DNA of 64,000 nucleotides from a virus, in the IMG/VR virus record IMGVR_UViG_3300045996_002876, positions 42,315-106,314 of that record; one strand, 5' to 3'. The notes under the pieces were generated by a model. The model was given only the letters and a program-made list of their open reading frames with translations, was not told the DNA's origin and ran no database searches. The position numbers and the translations under genes are program-made. Numbering within the stretch: the stretch's first letter is position 1; every line of letters begins with the position of its first letter. Positions 15,035 to 22,980 of the stretch are shown here, one piece after another.

Positions 15035-15415
15035 GTGGCCAGCCCCACCCTTACCGACTTGCCTGTGCCCGCGCCGGGCCCCGGGTCCCCGGTCGTCCCC
15101 GGCGTCGGCCGGGACGCCCCGACCGTCACCAACGAGAACGGGGCCCGCCAGTCCCAAACGCTCTACCGGATGGATTTGATGCCCCCGCGGGCCACCCTGG
15201 CCGTGGCCGGGGTGCTGGCCGAGGGGGCCCCGAAGTACGGCGAGTGGAACTGGCTGGGCATCCCGACGGCCGACCACCTGAACCACGCCCTGGTCCACGT
15301 CTACGCCCACCTGGCCGGGGACGCCCAGGACGACCACCTGGGGCACGCCGCCTGCCGTCTCCTTATGGCCCTGGAGATCGCCCTCCGGGGCGGGCCGACG
15401 AAGGGGGCCGCGTGA
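15035..15415 (+). CDS. MazZ-like dATP/dGTP diphosphohydrolase N-terminal domain protein (DUF5664)
   Basis: 126 residues. After a proline-rich 35-residue lead, the core LMPPRATLAVAGVLAEGAPKYG, NWLGIP, ADHLNHALVHVYAHL and HLGHAACRLLMALEIALR is the DUF5664 pattern (cut here into pieces). As I recall, that domain forms the N-terminal part of MazZ, a (d)NTP pyrophosphohydrolase used by phages with 2-aminoadenine DNA. It also occurs in phages without that system. It sits two genes before the HD nucleotide hydrolase. Confidence 0.7.
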   Translation: MASPTLTDLPVPAPGPGSPVVPGVGRDAPTVTNENGARQSQTLYRMDLMPPRATLAVAGVLAEGAPKYGEWNWLGIPTADHLNHALVHVYAHLAGDAQDDHLGHAACRLLMALEIALRGGPTKGAA

Positions 15416-15654
15416 GGCCGCCCCTGACCCCCCGCCAGCGGGACATCTACGACGCCATGCTGGAGTGCCTGGTCGAGAACCAGTGCCTGCCCACCTACCG
15501 CGAGCTGGGGGTCCGGTTCGGGATCAAGAGCCCGAACGGGGTGGCCTGCCACCTGAAGGCCCTGGCCGCCAAGGGGTACGTCGCCCCGGCGATGGGCAAG
15601 AACCGGGCGTACCGGCTCCTGGGGGTCCGCCTCCGGGCCGAGGTGGTCGAATGA
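15412..15654 (+). CDS. LexA-type winged-helix protein (80 aa)
   Basis: 80 residues from GTG 15412. PLTPRQRDIYDAM, LPTYRELGVRFGIKSPNGV and LKALAAKGYV match the DNA-binding domain of LexA closely. There is no autoprotease domain, so it is a LexA DNA-binding module alone. It may regulate phage or SOS operators. It overlaps the HD hydrolase start by ATGA. Confidence 0.7.
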   Translation: MRPPLTPRQRDIYDAMLECLVENQCLPTYRELGVRFGIKSPNGVACHLKALAAKGYVAPAMGKNRAYRLLGVRLRAEVVE

Positions 15655-16469
15655 GGACCATCCTCACCCGGACCGGCCGCCTCGTCTGCCCCCTGGCGCT
15701 CAAAGAGGACGATGTGGACGTCCTGGACGTGGCCTGGGCGTTGGCGGGCGAGGGAAGATTTTCCAACCACACGTGTGCGACGTTTAGCGTCGGTCAGCAC
15801 TCCGTCCAGATGGCCCGCTGGGCCCTCCGCCTGGGGTACGGCGAGACGGTGGCCTACCAGTGCCTCCTGCACGACGCCCCGGAGGCCTACCTGGGGGACA
15901 TCGCCACCCCGGTCAAGGAACTCTTCCCGGCGTACCGGGAGGCCGAGGAGGCCGCCTGGCGGACGATCGCCCGCGCCCTCCACTGCCCGCCCGCCCTGGA
16001 CCACCGCGTCAAGGAGCTCGACCGCCGGGCCCTGCGGACGGAGCTCCGGGACCTCATGCCCGACTACGCGTCGGACGACCCCCAGCACGCCCGCGACGCC
16101 GCGACCCGGCCGTTCCCCGAGCGGCTCCACCCGTGGCCGCGGGACCAGGCCTTCTTCTGGTTCCTGGCGGCGTACGCCGAGCTGGCCCCGGCCGGGGCCC
16201 CCGGCGTCGACTGGGCCCGGTTCAACGCCATCCGCTCCCGCTCCGACAAGCCCAGCTTTCGCCCCGCCCGTTACCCCAAGGACCCCGTGACCCCCGTGAC
16301 CCCCGTGACCCCCGTGACCCCCGTGATGACCTCGACCCCGTTCACCCACACGCTCTCGTACGTGACCAAGACCGGCAAGACCATGTCCCGCCGGTTCCGC
16401 GACCTGGCCCTGACGGCCGGCGGCACGGCCGGGCGGATCACCCCCCTCCGGACCCCGGTCTCGAAGTAA
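15651..16469 (+). CDS. HD-domain nucleotide phosphohydrolase (DatZ/YfbR-like)
   Basis: 272 residues. The HD metal site is complete: RFSNHTCATFSVGQHSV, then QCLLHDAPEAYLGDIATPVK and a later VKELDRRALRTEL. These are the marks of the YfbR/DatZ-like group that hydrolyses deoxynucleotides. The next 80 residues vary, and the last 50 follow a (VTP)n repeat and look like a separate basic tail (TMSRRFRDLALTAGG). In phages with modified adenine, a DatZ enzyme removes dATP; whether this one does is unknown. Confidence 0.75.
   Translation: MRTILTRTGRLVCPLALKEDDVDVLDVAWALAGEGRFSNHTCATFSVGQHSVQMARWALRLGYGETVAYQCLLHDAPEAYLGDIATPVKELFPAYREAEEAAWRTIARALHCPPALDHRVKELDRRALRTELRDLMPDYASDDPQHARDAATRPFPERLHPWPRDQAFFWFLAAYAELAPAGAPGVDWARFNAIRSRSDKPSFRPARYPKDPVTPVTPVTPVTPVMTSTPFTHTLSYVTKTGKTMSRRFRDLALTAGGTAGRITPLRTPVSK
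16287..16322 (+). repeat. Tandem 9-bp repeat inside the HD hydrolase gene
   Basis: Four exact copies of GTGACCCCC, encoding Val-Thr-Pro repeats, join the HD enzyme to its C-terminal tail. Slippage here would keep the frame. It may mark a fusion point between two former genes. Confidence 0.8.
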
Positions 16470-16477
16470 CCCCGGTA

Positions 16478-16510
16478 CCGCCCGGCTTCGCTGGAGGCGA
16501 AGCCGGGCGG
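16478..16510 (+). terminator. Intergenic hairpin after the HD hydrolase
   Basis: A perfect 14-bp stem (CCGCCCGGCTTCGC / GCGAAGCCGGGCGG) with a 5-nt loop, 9 nt after the HD gene stop. No T-run follows. Confidence 0.55.
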
Positions 16511-16524
16511 GCGGAGACCCGCAG

Positions 16525-16818
16525 ATGGCCCTCGGCGACTCCCTCCTGACCGGCGACGGGGACCCCGTGGCCCAGCGGCGGTTCAAGCAGGTGGCGATCG
16601 ACCCGGCCCTCCTGCTGACCCTCCTGGCCGGGGCCGGGGAGTACACCCTGACCGGGATCCCGGCCGACGCCCGGGTCCACCGGGCCGCATACGACCTCGA
16701 CCGGGACTGGTTCCGGATGACCCTGGTCTCGGCCGAGTTCCCGATCCTGTACGAAGGGGAGGAGATCCCGCCCTTGGCCCTCGGCGTCCGCCGGCTCGAA
16801 CCCGACCACGTGGTCTGA
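16525..16818 (+). CDS. Hypothetical protein (97 aa)
   Basis: 97 residues with alternating strands (RFKQVAIDPALLLTLLAGAG, DWFRMTLVSAEFPILYEGEEIPPL, cut here). The stop overlaps the next ATG by one base. First gene after the 16478 hairpin. Not recognised. Confidence 0.6.
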   Translation: MALGDSLLTGDGDPVAQRRFKQVAIDPALLLTLLAGAGEYTLTGIPADARVHRAAYDLDRDWFRMTLVSAEFPILYEGEEIPPLALGVRRLEPDHVV

Positions 16819-17381
16819 TGGTGTACCCATCCTTCACGACGACCGGGCCGGCGAAGATCTGGCTCCCCGGGTTCGACGACCTGGCCGGCAAGTGGGAGCT
16901 GACCTTTCGACAGGACCCGGTGGACTGGACGACCCGACCCGCGGGGAACAAGGCCCCCCGGTCGTACCAGTGGATCGAGGCCGAGTTCCGGATTCACCCC
17001 GGTGAGATCCGGTGGGACGACCGGCGGAGACGGTGGGTGGACGTCCGGAAGGGCGTCGGCCAGACCCGCCGGCTCCTGGATTTCGTCCGGGGGGACCGGG
17101 TCCGGACGGTGCCCTTCGTCCCCGTCCCGGGCGGGTGGGTGTGGTACGTCCCGGGCCGCCCGACCGTCCTCCGGCGGACGCTCGAGCTAGCCGGCACGGC
17201 CATAGACATGAGCTGGCGGTCGGCCGGCGAGTGGGCGGTCGTCCCGTGCGGCGGGTGGCGGCTGGCGGACAACCCGTTCGACCGCCAGGTCCTGGCCTGC
17301 ATGCTGGACGACGCCCTGGACCGGGGGGCCGACGAGAGTCCTTACCGGAAGGCCCTGGAACTCCTGGAGAAGTGGCCGTGA
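16818..17381 (+). CDS. Hypothetical protein (187 aa)
   Basis: 187 residues with many aromatic and basic residues, a strand-rich body (FRIHPGEIRWDDRRRRWVDV, TVPFVPVPGGWVWYVPG) and a C-terminal helix (ALDRGADESPYRKALELLEKW). Not recognised. GTGA overlap with the next gene. Confidence 0.6.
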   Translation: MVYPSFTTTGPAKIWLPGFDDLAGKWELTFRQDPVDWTTRPAGNKAPRSYQWIEAEFRIHPGEIRWDDRRRRWVDVRKGVGQTRRLLDFVRGDRVRTVPFVPVPGGWVWYVPGRPTVLRRTLELAGTAIDMSWRSAGEWAVVPCGGWRLADNPFDRQVLACMLDDALDRGADESPYRKALELLEKWP

Positions 17382-17602
17382 CCTACGCCTCGGACGAGTA
17401 CTGGCCGACCCCCATCCGCCTCCCGGAGCCCGACCCCCGCACACCCGTGGTCGTCTCCCTCGACCTGGACCTCACAAGGTCGGAGTACGGGCACGTGTAC
17501 GACGACCTGGTCCGCCTCCACGCCGTCCCCAACCTGGACCCGCACACCCGGGCCCTCCTGTTCGTCCTGAGCGGGAAGTTCCTCCAGAGGTCCCGCCGAT
17601 GA
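17378..17602 (+). CDS. Hypothetical protein (74 aa)
   Basis: 74 residues from GTG 17378 with a proline-rich beginning and VVVSLDLDLTRSEYGHVYDD, then ALLFVLSGKFLQRS. Overlaps both neighbours by 4 nt. Not recognised. Confidence 0.55.
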   Translation: MTYASDEYWPTPIRLPEPDPRTPVVVSLDLDLTRSEYGHVYDDLVRLHAVPNLDPHTRALLFVLSGKFLQRSRR

Positions 17603-18162
17603 CCCCGGCCCTCCTCTGCGGCCTCGTCCTGGCCCTCCGGGGCGACCTGGCCCACGACCGGTACCCGGTCCGGGCGGCCGCCCAGGCCCGGGTCGAGCGG
17701 CTCCCCGCGGGGGCCACCCCGGCCGTCCGCCGGCTGGCCGCCGACCCGGACCCGCAGGTGGCCGACTGGGCCGGCCGCGAGCTGGCCCGGCGGGCGGCGG
17801 CCGCGACCCTGGCCCGGGCCGAGGCCCTGATGGCCGAGCTGGACCCGGCGAGGTGGGACAAGGTGGAGGCCGAGGGGGCCTTCCTGGAGGCCCTGGTCCG
17901 CCGCCTGTACGCCGACCCGCCGATGGCCCTCCAGTGGGCCGCCCTGGCGTACTACCGGGAGGAGTCCCTGGACGACTGGGGCCGCGACGAGTTCCTCCGG
18001 GTGTTCGCCGGGCGGGCCCCCGGGGACCCGCCGGCGGACCCCTACTGGGCGTCCCCGGCCTTCGGGTACTGGGCCCTGCACGACGCCTGGGCGGCCCGGG
18101 CCAAGGCCGCCGGGAAGACGACGTCCGCCCCCGCCCCCCGCGACACCACGGGACACGAATGA
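17599..18162 (+). CDS. HEAT-repeat-like hypothetical protein (187 aa)
   Basis: 187 residues. The first half (VRAAAQARVERLPAGATPAV, LAADPDPQVADWAGRELARR) is like HEAT/armadillo helical repeats, used for protein-protein contacts. The second half is helical and aromatic. It lies directly before PhoH with an ATGA overlap, so it may act with it. Confidence 0.5.
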   Translation: MTPALLCGLVLALRGDLAHDRYPVRAAAQARVERLPAGATPAVRRLAADPDPQVADWAGRELARRAAAATLARAEALMAELDPARWDKVEAEGAFLEALVRRLYADPPMALQWAALAYYREESLDDWGRDEFLRVFAGRAPGDPPADPYWASPAFGYWALHDAWAARAKAAGKTTSAPAPRDTTGHE

Positions 18163-18890
18163 CCCGCCCCAAGAAGGACCGCCAGGACCGGAAGGCCGTG
18201 GGCAAGGACGCCCGCCTCGAGAAGGCGAGGGGCCGGCTCAAGGCCCTCAAGAAGCCCCATTGGGAACCGACGGACTGGCAGAGGGAGGCCCAGGCGGCCT
18301 TCCGCCAGTGCGACGTACTTGTGCTGGCCGGCTTTCCCGGAACGGCCAAGACGGCTTGTGCCGTCTGGCTGGCCGTCGAGGAGTTCCTGGCCGGCCGGTC
18401 GCGGAAGCTGTACCTGCTCCGCCCGAACGTCGAGGCCGGGCCGTCCATGGGCCACCTGCCCGGGGACGTCCTCCAGAAGCTCGACCCCTACCTCCGCCCG
18501 GTCTTCGAGTTCCTGTCGGCCCTCGGCCTGTCCGGCCACCAGATGATCAAGGACCGGACCCTGGAGGTGGTGGCCGTCCAGCACGCCAAGGGGCGGACCT
18601 TCCACGGCGGGACGATCCTCCTGGACGAGGCCCAGGACTGTCGGGAGAGCCAGCTGAGGCTGGTGTTCTCCCGGATGGGGGCCAACGCGAAGCTGATCGT
18701 GACCGGGGACCCGAACCAGGCGGACATCCCGGACGACCCGAACCCCTTCCGGGTGTTCGTGGCCAAGGCGGCGATGGCCGCCGGGGACCCGGCCGAGACC
18801 GGGTTCAAGCTGTTCCGCCTGGGGGAGGCCGACGTCCTCCGCCACGAGATGGTCCCGAAGCTCCTGAAAATGTGCGGGGTCCCCAAGTGA
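18159..18890 (+). CDS. phoH: PhoH-like ATPase
   Basis: 243 residues. The superfamily 1 core of PhoH is complete: Walker A GFPGTAKT near residue 60, RPNVEAGPSMGHLPGD, Walker B TILLDEAQDC, and sensor VTGDPNQADIPDD. A basic N-terminus of 40 residues precedes it. PhoH proteins are ATPases linked to RNA handling and phosphate stress in hosts and are common in phages; the exact role there is unsettled. Confidence 0.88.
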   Translation: MTRPKKDRQDRKAVGKDARLEKARGRLKALKKPHWEPTDWQREAQAAFRQCDVLVLAGFPGTAKTACAVWLAVEEFLAGRSRKLYLLRPNVEAGPSMGHLPGDVLQKLDPYLRPVFEFLSALGLSGHQMIKDRTLEVVAVQHAKGRTFHGGTILLDEAQDCRESQLRLVFSRMGANAKLIVTGDPNQADIPDDPNPFRVFVAKAAMAAGDPAETGFKLFRLGEADVLRHEMVPKLLKMCGVPK

Positions 18891-19111
18891 GCGACAAGAA
18901 GCGGATCGAACTCCGGGCCGTCGTCGACCTGACCGACGACGAGATCCGGGCCCTGGCCGACGACTTCAACGGCCGGGCCCCGTCCTGCGTCCGGGGGGAC
19001 GTGTACACGGCCCTCCGGGAGGAGTTCGGGAACCAGCTCCGCCGGATCGCCCTGGGCAAGACCCTGCTCCAGGCCGAGGCCCGGGTCCTGTGCGTGGGGG
19101 GCCCGGCGTGA
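18887..19111 (+). CDS. Hypothetical protein (74 aa)
   Basis: 74 residues from GTG 18887: LRAVVDLTDDEIRALADDF, RGDVYTALREEFGNQLRRIA. Helical. Not recognised. Confidence 0.6.
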   Translation: MSDKKRIELRAVVDLTDDEIRALADDFNGRAPSCVRGDVYTALREEFGNQLRRIALGKTLLQAEARVLCVGGPA

Positions 19112-19344
19112 GCGCCCTCCCGACCGCCCTCCCGGCCGAGCCGCGGGCCCTCCGGGTCACCCTGGACCTCCGGGCCGACCGCCTGGACTGCCTCGCCGCC
19201 GACCTCCGCAAGGCGGCCGCCCACAAAGCCACGGCCTACGAGGCGGCGGCCGTCCTGAACTTCCTGGCCGCCCAGATCGAGTGGGCCCTGGTCGGCGGTT
19301 CCCAGTTCGACACCCCGGCCCCGACCTGGAGGGGCGACGTATGA
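19108..19344 (+). CDS. Hypothetical protein (78 aa)
   Basis: 78 residues from GTG 19108; a strand then helices (LRVTLDLRADRLDCLAADLR, AAAVLNFLAAQIEWALVGG). ATGA overlap with dUTPase. Not recognised. Confidence 0.55.
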   Translation: MSALPTALPAEPRALRVTLDLRADRLDCLAADLRKAAAHKATAYEAAAVLNFLAAQIEWALVGGSQFDTPAPTWRGDV

Positions 19345-19760
19345 CCCTCCCGGTGAAGCTCCTGGACCCGGACGCCTTCCTGCCGACGCGGGCCCACCCC
19401 GAGGACGCCGGCCTCGACCTGTACGCCCGGGCCCCGTTCACGGTCGGCCGGGGCAAGCAGGTCCGGGTCGGGCTGGGGATCGCGGTGGGCATCCCGCCCG
19501 GCCGGGTCGGGCTGATCCGGGACCGGTCCGGCCTGGCCGCCCGCGGCCTGCACGTCCTGGGCGGGGTGGTCGACGCGGGGTACGCCGGGGAGGTGGCCGT
19601 GGTCATCAAGAACCTGTCCCCGGCCGACCACGCGTTCGAGCGGCGGGACCGGGTGGCCCAGCTCCTGGTCGTCCCGGTCGACCTCCCGGAGCCGGTCCCG
19701 GTGGACGAGCTCCCCCTCTCGGCCCGTGGGGACGGCGGCTGGGGGAGTACCGGGGTATGA
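19341..19760 (+). CDS. dut: dUTP diphosphatase
   Basis: 139 residues, the normal size for a trimeric dUTPase. All five motifs are present in order: AGLDLYA (1), RSGLAARG (2), GVVDAGYAGEV with the catalytic Asp and uracil-stacking Tyr (3), DRVAQLLV (4) and ARGDGGWGSTG (5, the C-terminal arm that closes the site). It hydrolyses dUTP to dUMP, keeping uracil out of DNA and supplying thymidylate synthesis. Confidence 0.95.
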   Translation: MTLPVKLLDPDAFLPTRAHPEDAGLDLYARAPFTVGRGKQVRVGLGIAVGIPPGRVGLIRDRSGLAARGLHVLGGVVDAGYAGEVAVVIKNLSPADHAFERRDRVAQLLVVPVDLPEPVPVDELPLSARGDGGWGSTGV

Positions 19761-19984
19761 GCACGAACGACTTCTGCCCGACCTGCTCGGGCCCCTACGT
19801 GGTCCGGTGTAGGTGTCCCCGCGGGGACATGCGGTGTGCCGCCGGCCACGAGTGGCACACCTGCCCCCTGTGCAAGCGGGCGACCCCCGGCGAGTCCGAT
19901 CACGCGTTCGACCTCCGGGCCGCGTACTGCCCCCAGTGTGCGGCCGGGGCGGACGTGGACGCCTTCGGCGGGAGCGACCTGTGA
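19757..19984 (+). CDS. Multi-zinc-ribbon small protein (75 aa)
   Basis: 75 residues with about ten cysteines and several histidines in CPTC, CRCPRGDMRC, GHEWHTCPLC and CPQC groups, enough for two or three zinc sites. Probably binds nucleic acid or protein; no enzyme motif. Confidence 0.6.
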   Translation: MSTNDFCPTCSGPYVVRCRCPRGDMRCAAGHEWHTCPLCKRATPGESDHAFDLRAAYCPQCAAGADVDAFGGSDL

Positions 19985-20718
19985 GTTACGCCCCTCTCGT
20001 TTTTCAGGAGCCGCCCAAGCCGGAACGTGTCGAGTGGGCACCTTGGGCGATCGACCCCGTCGAGTCTTTTGTTCGGTACGGAACTCGGGTGGATGAGTGC
20101 AAGCCGACATCGCACAAACGCGTAAGCGTGGTGTGCTCCGCCTGCGGAACACGAGACGTTCGAGGGTTCTTGGATGCTCACAGAAAGCACAGGTGTAACG
20201 AACAACGCCCCGGGAAGAAGTGGTGTCCGGGCTGTCGCCAATGGCTACCCGATTGGTTCTACAGCCTGAACAAGAACAGCAAGGACGGGCTGTACTCAGT
20301 CTGTAAGGGGTGTAACGGGAATCGAGAGTGCGCCTGGAACAAAGAGCGACGAAGGAGGGCCAGGCTCCGGTCCGACCTCCCGTACTACTTCCGTAGAAGT
20401 CTCAGGAGTTACAAGGGGCGGGCCTCGAAGAAGGGCATCCCGTTTAACCTCGTCGCCGACGATCTGTTGGCCGTTTACGAGAAACAAAAGGGTCTGTGTT
20501 TCTACACCGGAGTCCCGATGAAGTTCCATTCCGGGGCCCTGAAGGCCGACAGCCTGTCCCTGGACCGGGTAGAGCCGCCCCTCGGGTACGTTTCGTCGAA
20601 TGTAGTCATGTGTCTCCTCGGGGTCAATTCGTTTAAGCGGGACCTCCCTCTGGCTGACTTCAGGGCTCTGGTACGGACTTCCCTGGAGGGACTTCACCGC
20701 TTTGCGGAGCAAGAGTGA
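19981..20718 (+). CDS. HNH/endonuclease VII-like homing endonuclease
   Basis: 245 residues from GTG 19981. It has CSACGTRD, then CPGCRQWLPDWFYSLNKN and CKGC zinc sites like endonuclease VII-family proteins, a basic linker, then GLCFYTGVPM...SLDRVEP...NVVMCL, an HNH-like catalytic core in which the usual histidines are partly replaced. It looks less G+C-rich than its neighbours, with codons such as AAA, TTT and AGA, and fits exactly between genes joined by overlaps. This indicates a mobile gene. Confidence 0.7.
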   Translation: MSYAPLVFQEPPKPERVEWAPWAIDPVESFVRYGTRVDECKPTSHKRVSVVCSACGTRDVRGFLDAHRKHRCNEQRPGKKWCPGCRQWLPDWFYSLNKNSKDGLYSVCKGCNGNRECAWNKERRRRARLRSDLPYYFRRSLRSYKGRASKKGIPFNLVADDLLAVYEKQKGLCFYTGVPMKFHSGALKADSLSLDRVEPPLGYVSSNVVMCLLGVNSFKRDLPLADFRALVRTSLEGLHRFAEQE

Positions 20719-21227
20719 GCTACCACCGCTTCATAGGGGCGGACCCGGGGAAGAAGGGCGGGCTGTCCGTCCTGAACGCCGGCGGGACGCTCCTGGCGTC
20801 CCGCCCCATGCCCCTGGACGCCGACGAGAACGTGGATTCGGACGCCGTCTGGGTCTGGGCGTCCGAGTGGACCGACGGGGGAGAGCTCTCGACCTTCCTG
20901 ACGGTCGAAAAAACCTGGGCCCGGCCGGGTCAGGGCGTCGTCAGCATGCACACGTTCGGCCTCCAGGCCGGGTACCTGACCGCGGCCCTCGAGGTGTCCC
21001 TCCACCGGAAGGCCCACCTGGTGGCCCCACTGACCTGGATGAGGAGCCTGATGGGCAACGTCGGGGCCGAGGATTCCAAGTCCCTGGCCCGCGAGTTCGC
21101 CCAAAAGACCTGGCCCGCCCACTCCTTCCTGGCCACGAAGCGGTCCCGCAAGCCCCACGAGGGGATGGTCGACGCGGCCCTCATCGCCCTGTACGGGCTC
21201 CGGAACCACCAGGCCCTGGAGAGCTGA
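20715..21227 (+). CDS. RuvC-like Holliday junction resolvase
   Basis: 170 residues from GTG 20715. An RNase H-fold nuclease of the RuvC group: first acidic site in FIGADPGKKGGLSVL (Asp10), second in TVEKTWARPGQG (Glu near 68), and the last pair in PHEGMVDAALIALYG near the C-terminus. These residues hold two Mg ions. The enzyme would resolve branched DNA before packaging, and it lies next to the terminase genes. Confidence 0.8.
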   Translation: MSYHRFIGADPGKKGGLSVLNAGGTLLASRPMPLDADENVDSDAVWVWASEWTDGGELSTFLTVEKTWARPGQGVVSMHTFGLQAGYLTAALEVSLHRKAHLVAPLTWMRSLMGNVGAEDSKSLAREFAQKTWPAHSFLATKRSRKPHEGMVDAALIALYGLRNHQALES

Positions 21228-21231
21228 CCCC

Positions 21232-21954
21232 GTGAGCTACGACCCGCCCGAGAGTGACCCGCCCGCCCCGTCGCCGTCTCAGGACGGCGACGGGGCCCCG
21301 GCCCCCGAGCGGCCCGCGTACGGGGACGAGCGGGACGCCCTGCCCGAGACGGCCGTGTTCCACATGGGCCCCGGCCAGGGCCTTCAAGAAGTTTCCTTGA
21401 CGTCCAAGACGGTCGAGGAGAAGAAGGGGACGGCCTCCAAGACTCACAAGCTCCGCCTGTTCTACCAGGAGCGGGCCGCCGAGATCCTCCAGAAGCGGCT
21501 CGACGGGTGGACGATCCGCCAGCTGGCCGCCCACTTCGAGGTCACCCAGGGGACCATCCACAAGGTCCTGACCAAGGAGTACGGGCGGCTCGAGCGGAAC
21601 ACCCGCGAGACGATGGACCATCTCAAGATGATCCACCGGGAGCGGCTCGAGTTCATGTACAAGGCCCTGGTCCCCCTGATCGCCAAGGGGAACCCGCGGT
21701 CGATCGACATGGCCTGCAAGATCCTCGAGCGGCAGAGCAAGCTGGAGGGGCTGGACGCCCCCGAGAAGAAGCAGGTGGACATCACCGTCGAGTACTCGGA
21801 CGCCGAGCTCGTCCAGCAGGCCGAGCGGCTCGGCCTGGCCGTCCCCGAGGTCCTCCGGGCCCTGGCCCAGGACGGGGACGTGGTGGACGGCGAGATCGTC
21901 CCCCCGGAGGCCCTCCGGGACCGCCCGGCCCAAGCCCCCGAGGCCCCCGAATGA
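21232..21954 (+). CDS. terS: Putative terminase small subunit (HTH protein)
   Basis: 240 residues. After a disordered 60-residue lead, a helix-turn-helix (WTIRQLAAHFEVTQGTIHKV) is followed by a long helical region (HLKMIHRERLEFMYKALVPL, DMACKILERQSKLEG). This is the usual small terminase layout: DNA-recognition domain plus oligomerising helices. It precedes TerL by several small genes, which is common. A regulator is the alternative. An operator-like repeat (21384-21400) lies inside its N-terminal coding sequence. Confidence 0.6.
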   Translation: MSYDPPESDPPAPSPSQDGDGAPAPERPAYGDERDALPETAVFHMGPGQGLQEVSLTSKTVEEKKGTASKTHKLRLFYQERAAEILQKRLDGWTIRQLAAHFEVTQGTIHKVLTKEYGRLERNTRETMDHLKMIHRERLEFMYKALVPLIAKGNPRSIDMACKILERQSKLEGLDAPEKKQVDITVEYSDAELVQQAERLGLAVPEVLRALAQDGDVVDGEIVPPEALRDRPAQAPEAPE

Positions 21955-22157
21955 ACATCCGGATAACCCTGCCCGACGACGACCGGTTCCTGGACGAGGT
22001 CACGGCCTCCCTCATGGCGTTCGCGGACCGGGGGCCCGCCGCGGACCCGGCCGGCCAGGCCCCGACCGCCCTCGGGCGGTGTGTGGCCCGGGACCTGGCC
22101 CTCGTCATCCGGCAGAAGCGGAAGGCCCGTGCCCCGGCCGCGGGCTCCGGCGAATGA
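21951..22157 (+). CDS. Hypothetical protein (68 aa)
   Basis: 68 residues, ATGA overlap at both ends. RITLPDDDRFLDEVTASLM, then CVARDLALVIRQKRKA. Not recognised. Confidence 0.55.
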   Translation: MNIRITLPDDDRFLDEVTASLMAFADRGPAADPAGQAPTALGRCVARDLALVIRQKRKARAPAAGSGE

Positions 22158-22597
22158 CCGAACGCCCCAGGCCCCCGAAGCCCCGGGCCCGGAAGGGCAA
22201 GCGGAGTCGGGCCCAACAGCGGGACAAGTTCCGGACCCTCGACGGCGGCCAGGGGGACCTGCTCGAGGACGACCTGGTCGTCCTCGACTGGGTCAGCCGG
22301 CACGTCGGGTCGATGGGCTACCCGCCCTCGGTCCGCGAGGTCCAGGCCACGTTCGGGTACGCCAGCACGAAGGCCGCGTACGACGTCCTCCACCGGCTGG
22401 AGGCGTTCGGCTTCCTGGACGTAGACCCCGGGGTGACCCGCGGGATCCGGCTGTCGAACCTGCCCGACGCCCAGGACCAGGGGGCGGCCAGGCTCCGGCT
22501 GTGGCTGGCCGAGGCCGCCGCCCTCCTGAACAAGTACGCGGCCGACGAGCCGGACGCCGAGGCCTGGCTCCGCAAGGCCCAGGCCGCCACCTTCTGA
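22154..22597 (+). CDS. LexA-like winged-helix protein (147 aa)
   Basis: 147 residues. A basic N-terminus precedes VVLDWVSRHVGSMGYPPSVR, EVQATFGYASTKAAYDVL and LEAFGFLDVDPG, a LexA-type winged helix. A helical C-terminus has no protease motifs. It is a second LexA-DNA-binding-domain-only protein in this operon (compare 15412-15654). Confidence 0.6.
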   Translation: MTERPRPPKPRARKGKRSRAQQRDKFRTLDGGQGDLLEDDLVVLDWVSRHVGSMGYPPSVREVQATFGYASTKAAYDVLHRLEAFGFLDVDPGVTRGIRLSNLPDAQDQGAARLRLWLAEAAALLNKYAADEPDAEAWLRKAQAATF

Positions 22598-22611
22598 CCG
22601 AAAGGGTTTTT

Positions 22612-22980
22612 GTGGTCGAATTGAGTGCGCTCGGAATCGTCGTCGGGGGAGGGGTCCTCCTGGGCTACCTGGTCGTGTCCTGGCTCGACTGGGCGGACTG
22701 TGCCCGCGACAGGGACCTGTACCTGGCGGAACACCGCAAGGCCGACCAGGAGGTCCGGGACCTCCGGGCCGCGAAGAAGGCCCTCGAGAAGAAACTGGAA
22801 CACGTTCAGGAAATCAACGAACTCGGGCGGGACATCGAGGCGGAGCTCCAGAAGGCCCTGCAGGAGGCCGAGGCCAAGGCCGACCTCCACCGGGGCCAGG
22901 CCCGCCAGAACTCGGACTCCTGGATGGCGGCCGTCGCCCGCCTGGCCCGGATCCAGAAGATCGCCGGGGAGGAAGCGTAA
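22612..22980 (+). CDS. Membrane-anchored coiled-coil protein (122 aa)
   Basis: 122 residues from GTG 22612. An N-terminal transmembrane helix (LGIVVGGGVLLGYLVVSW) is followed by about 80 residues of charged coiled coil (RDLRAAKKALEKKLEHVQEI). The arrangement resembles spanin or holin-adjacent proteins, but no lysis partner is seen, so no role is claimed. Shares one base with the next start. Confidence 0.55.
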   Translation: MVELSALGIVVGGGVLLGYLVVSWLDWADCARDRDLYLAEHRKADQEVRDLRAAKKALEKKLEHVQEINELGRDIEAELQKALQEAEAKADLHRGQARQNSDSWMAAVARLARIQKIAGEEA

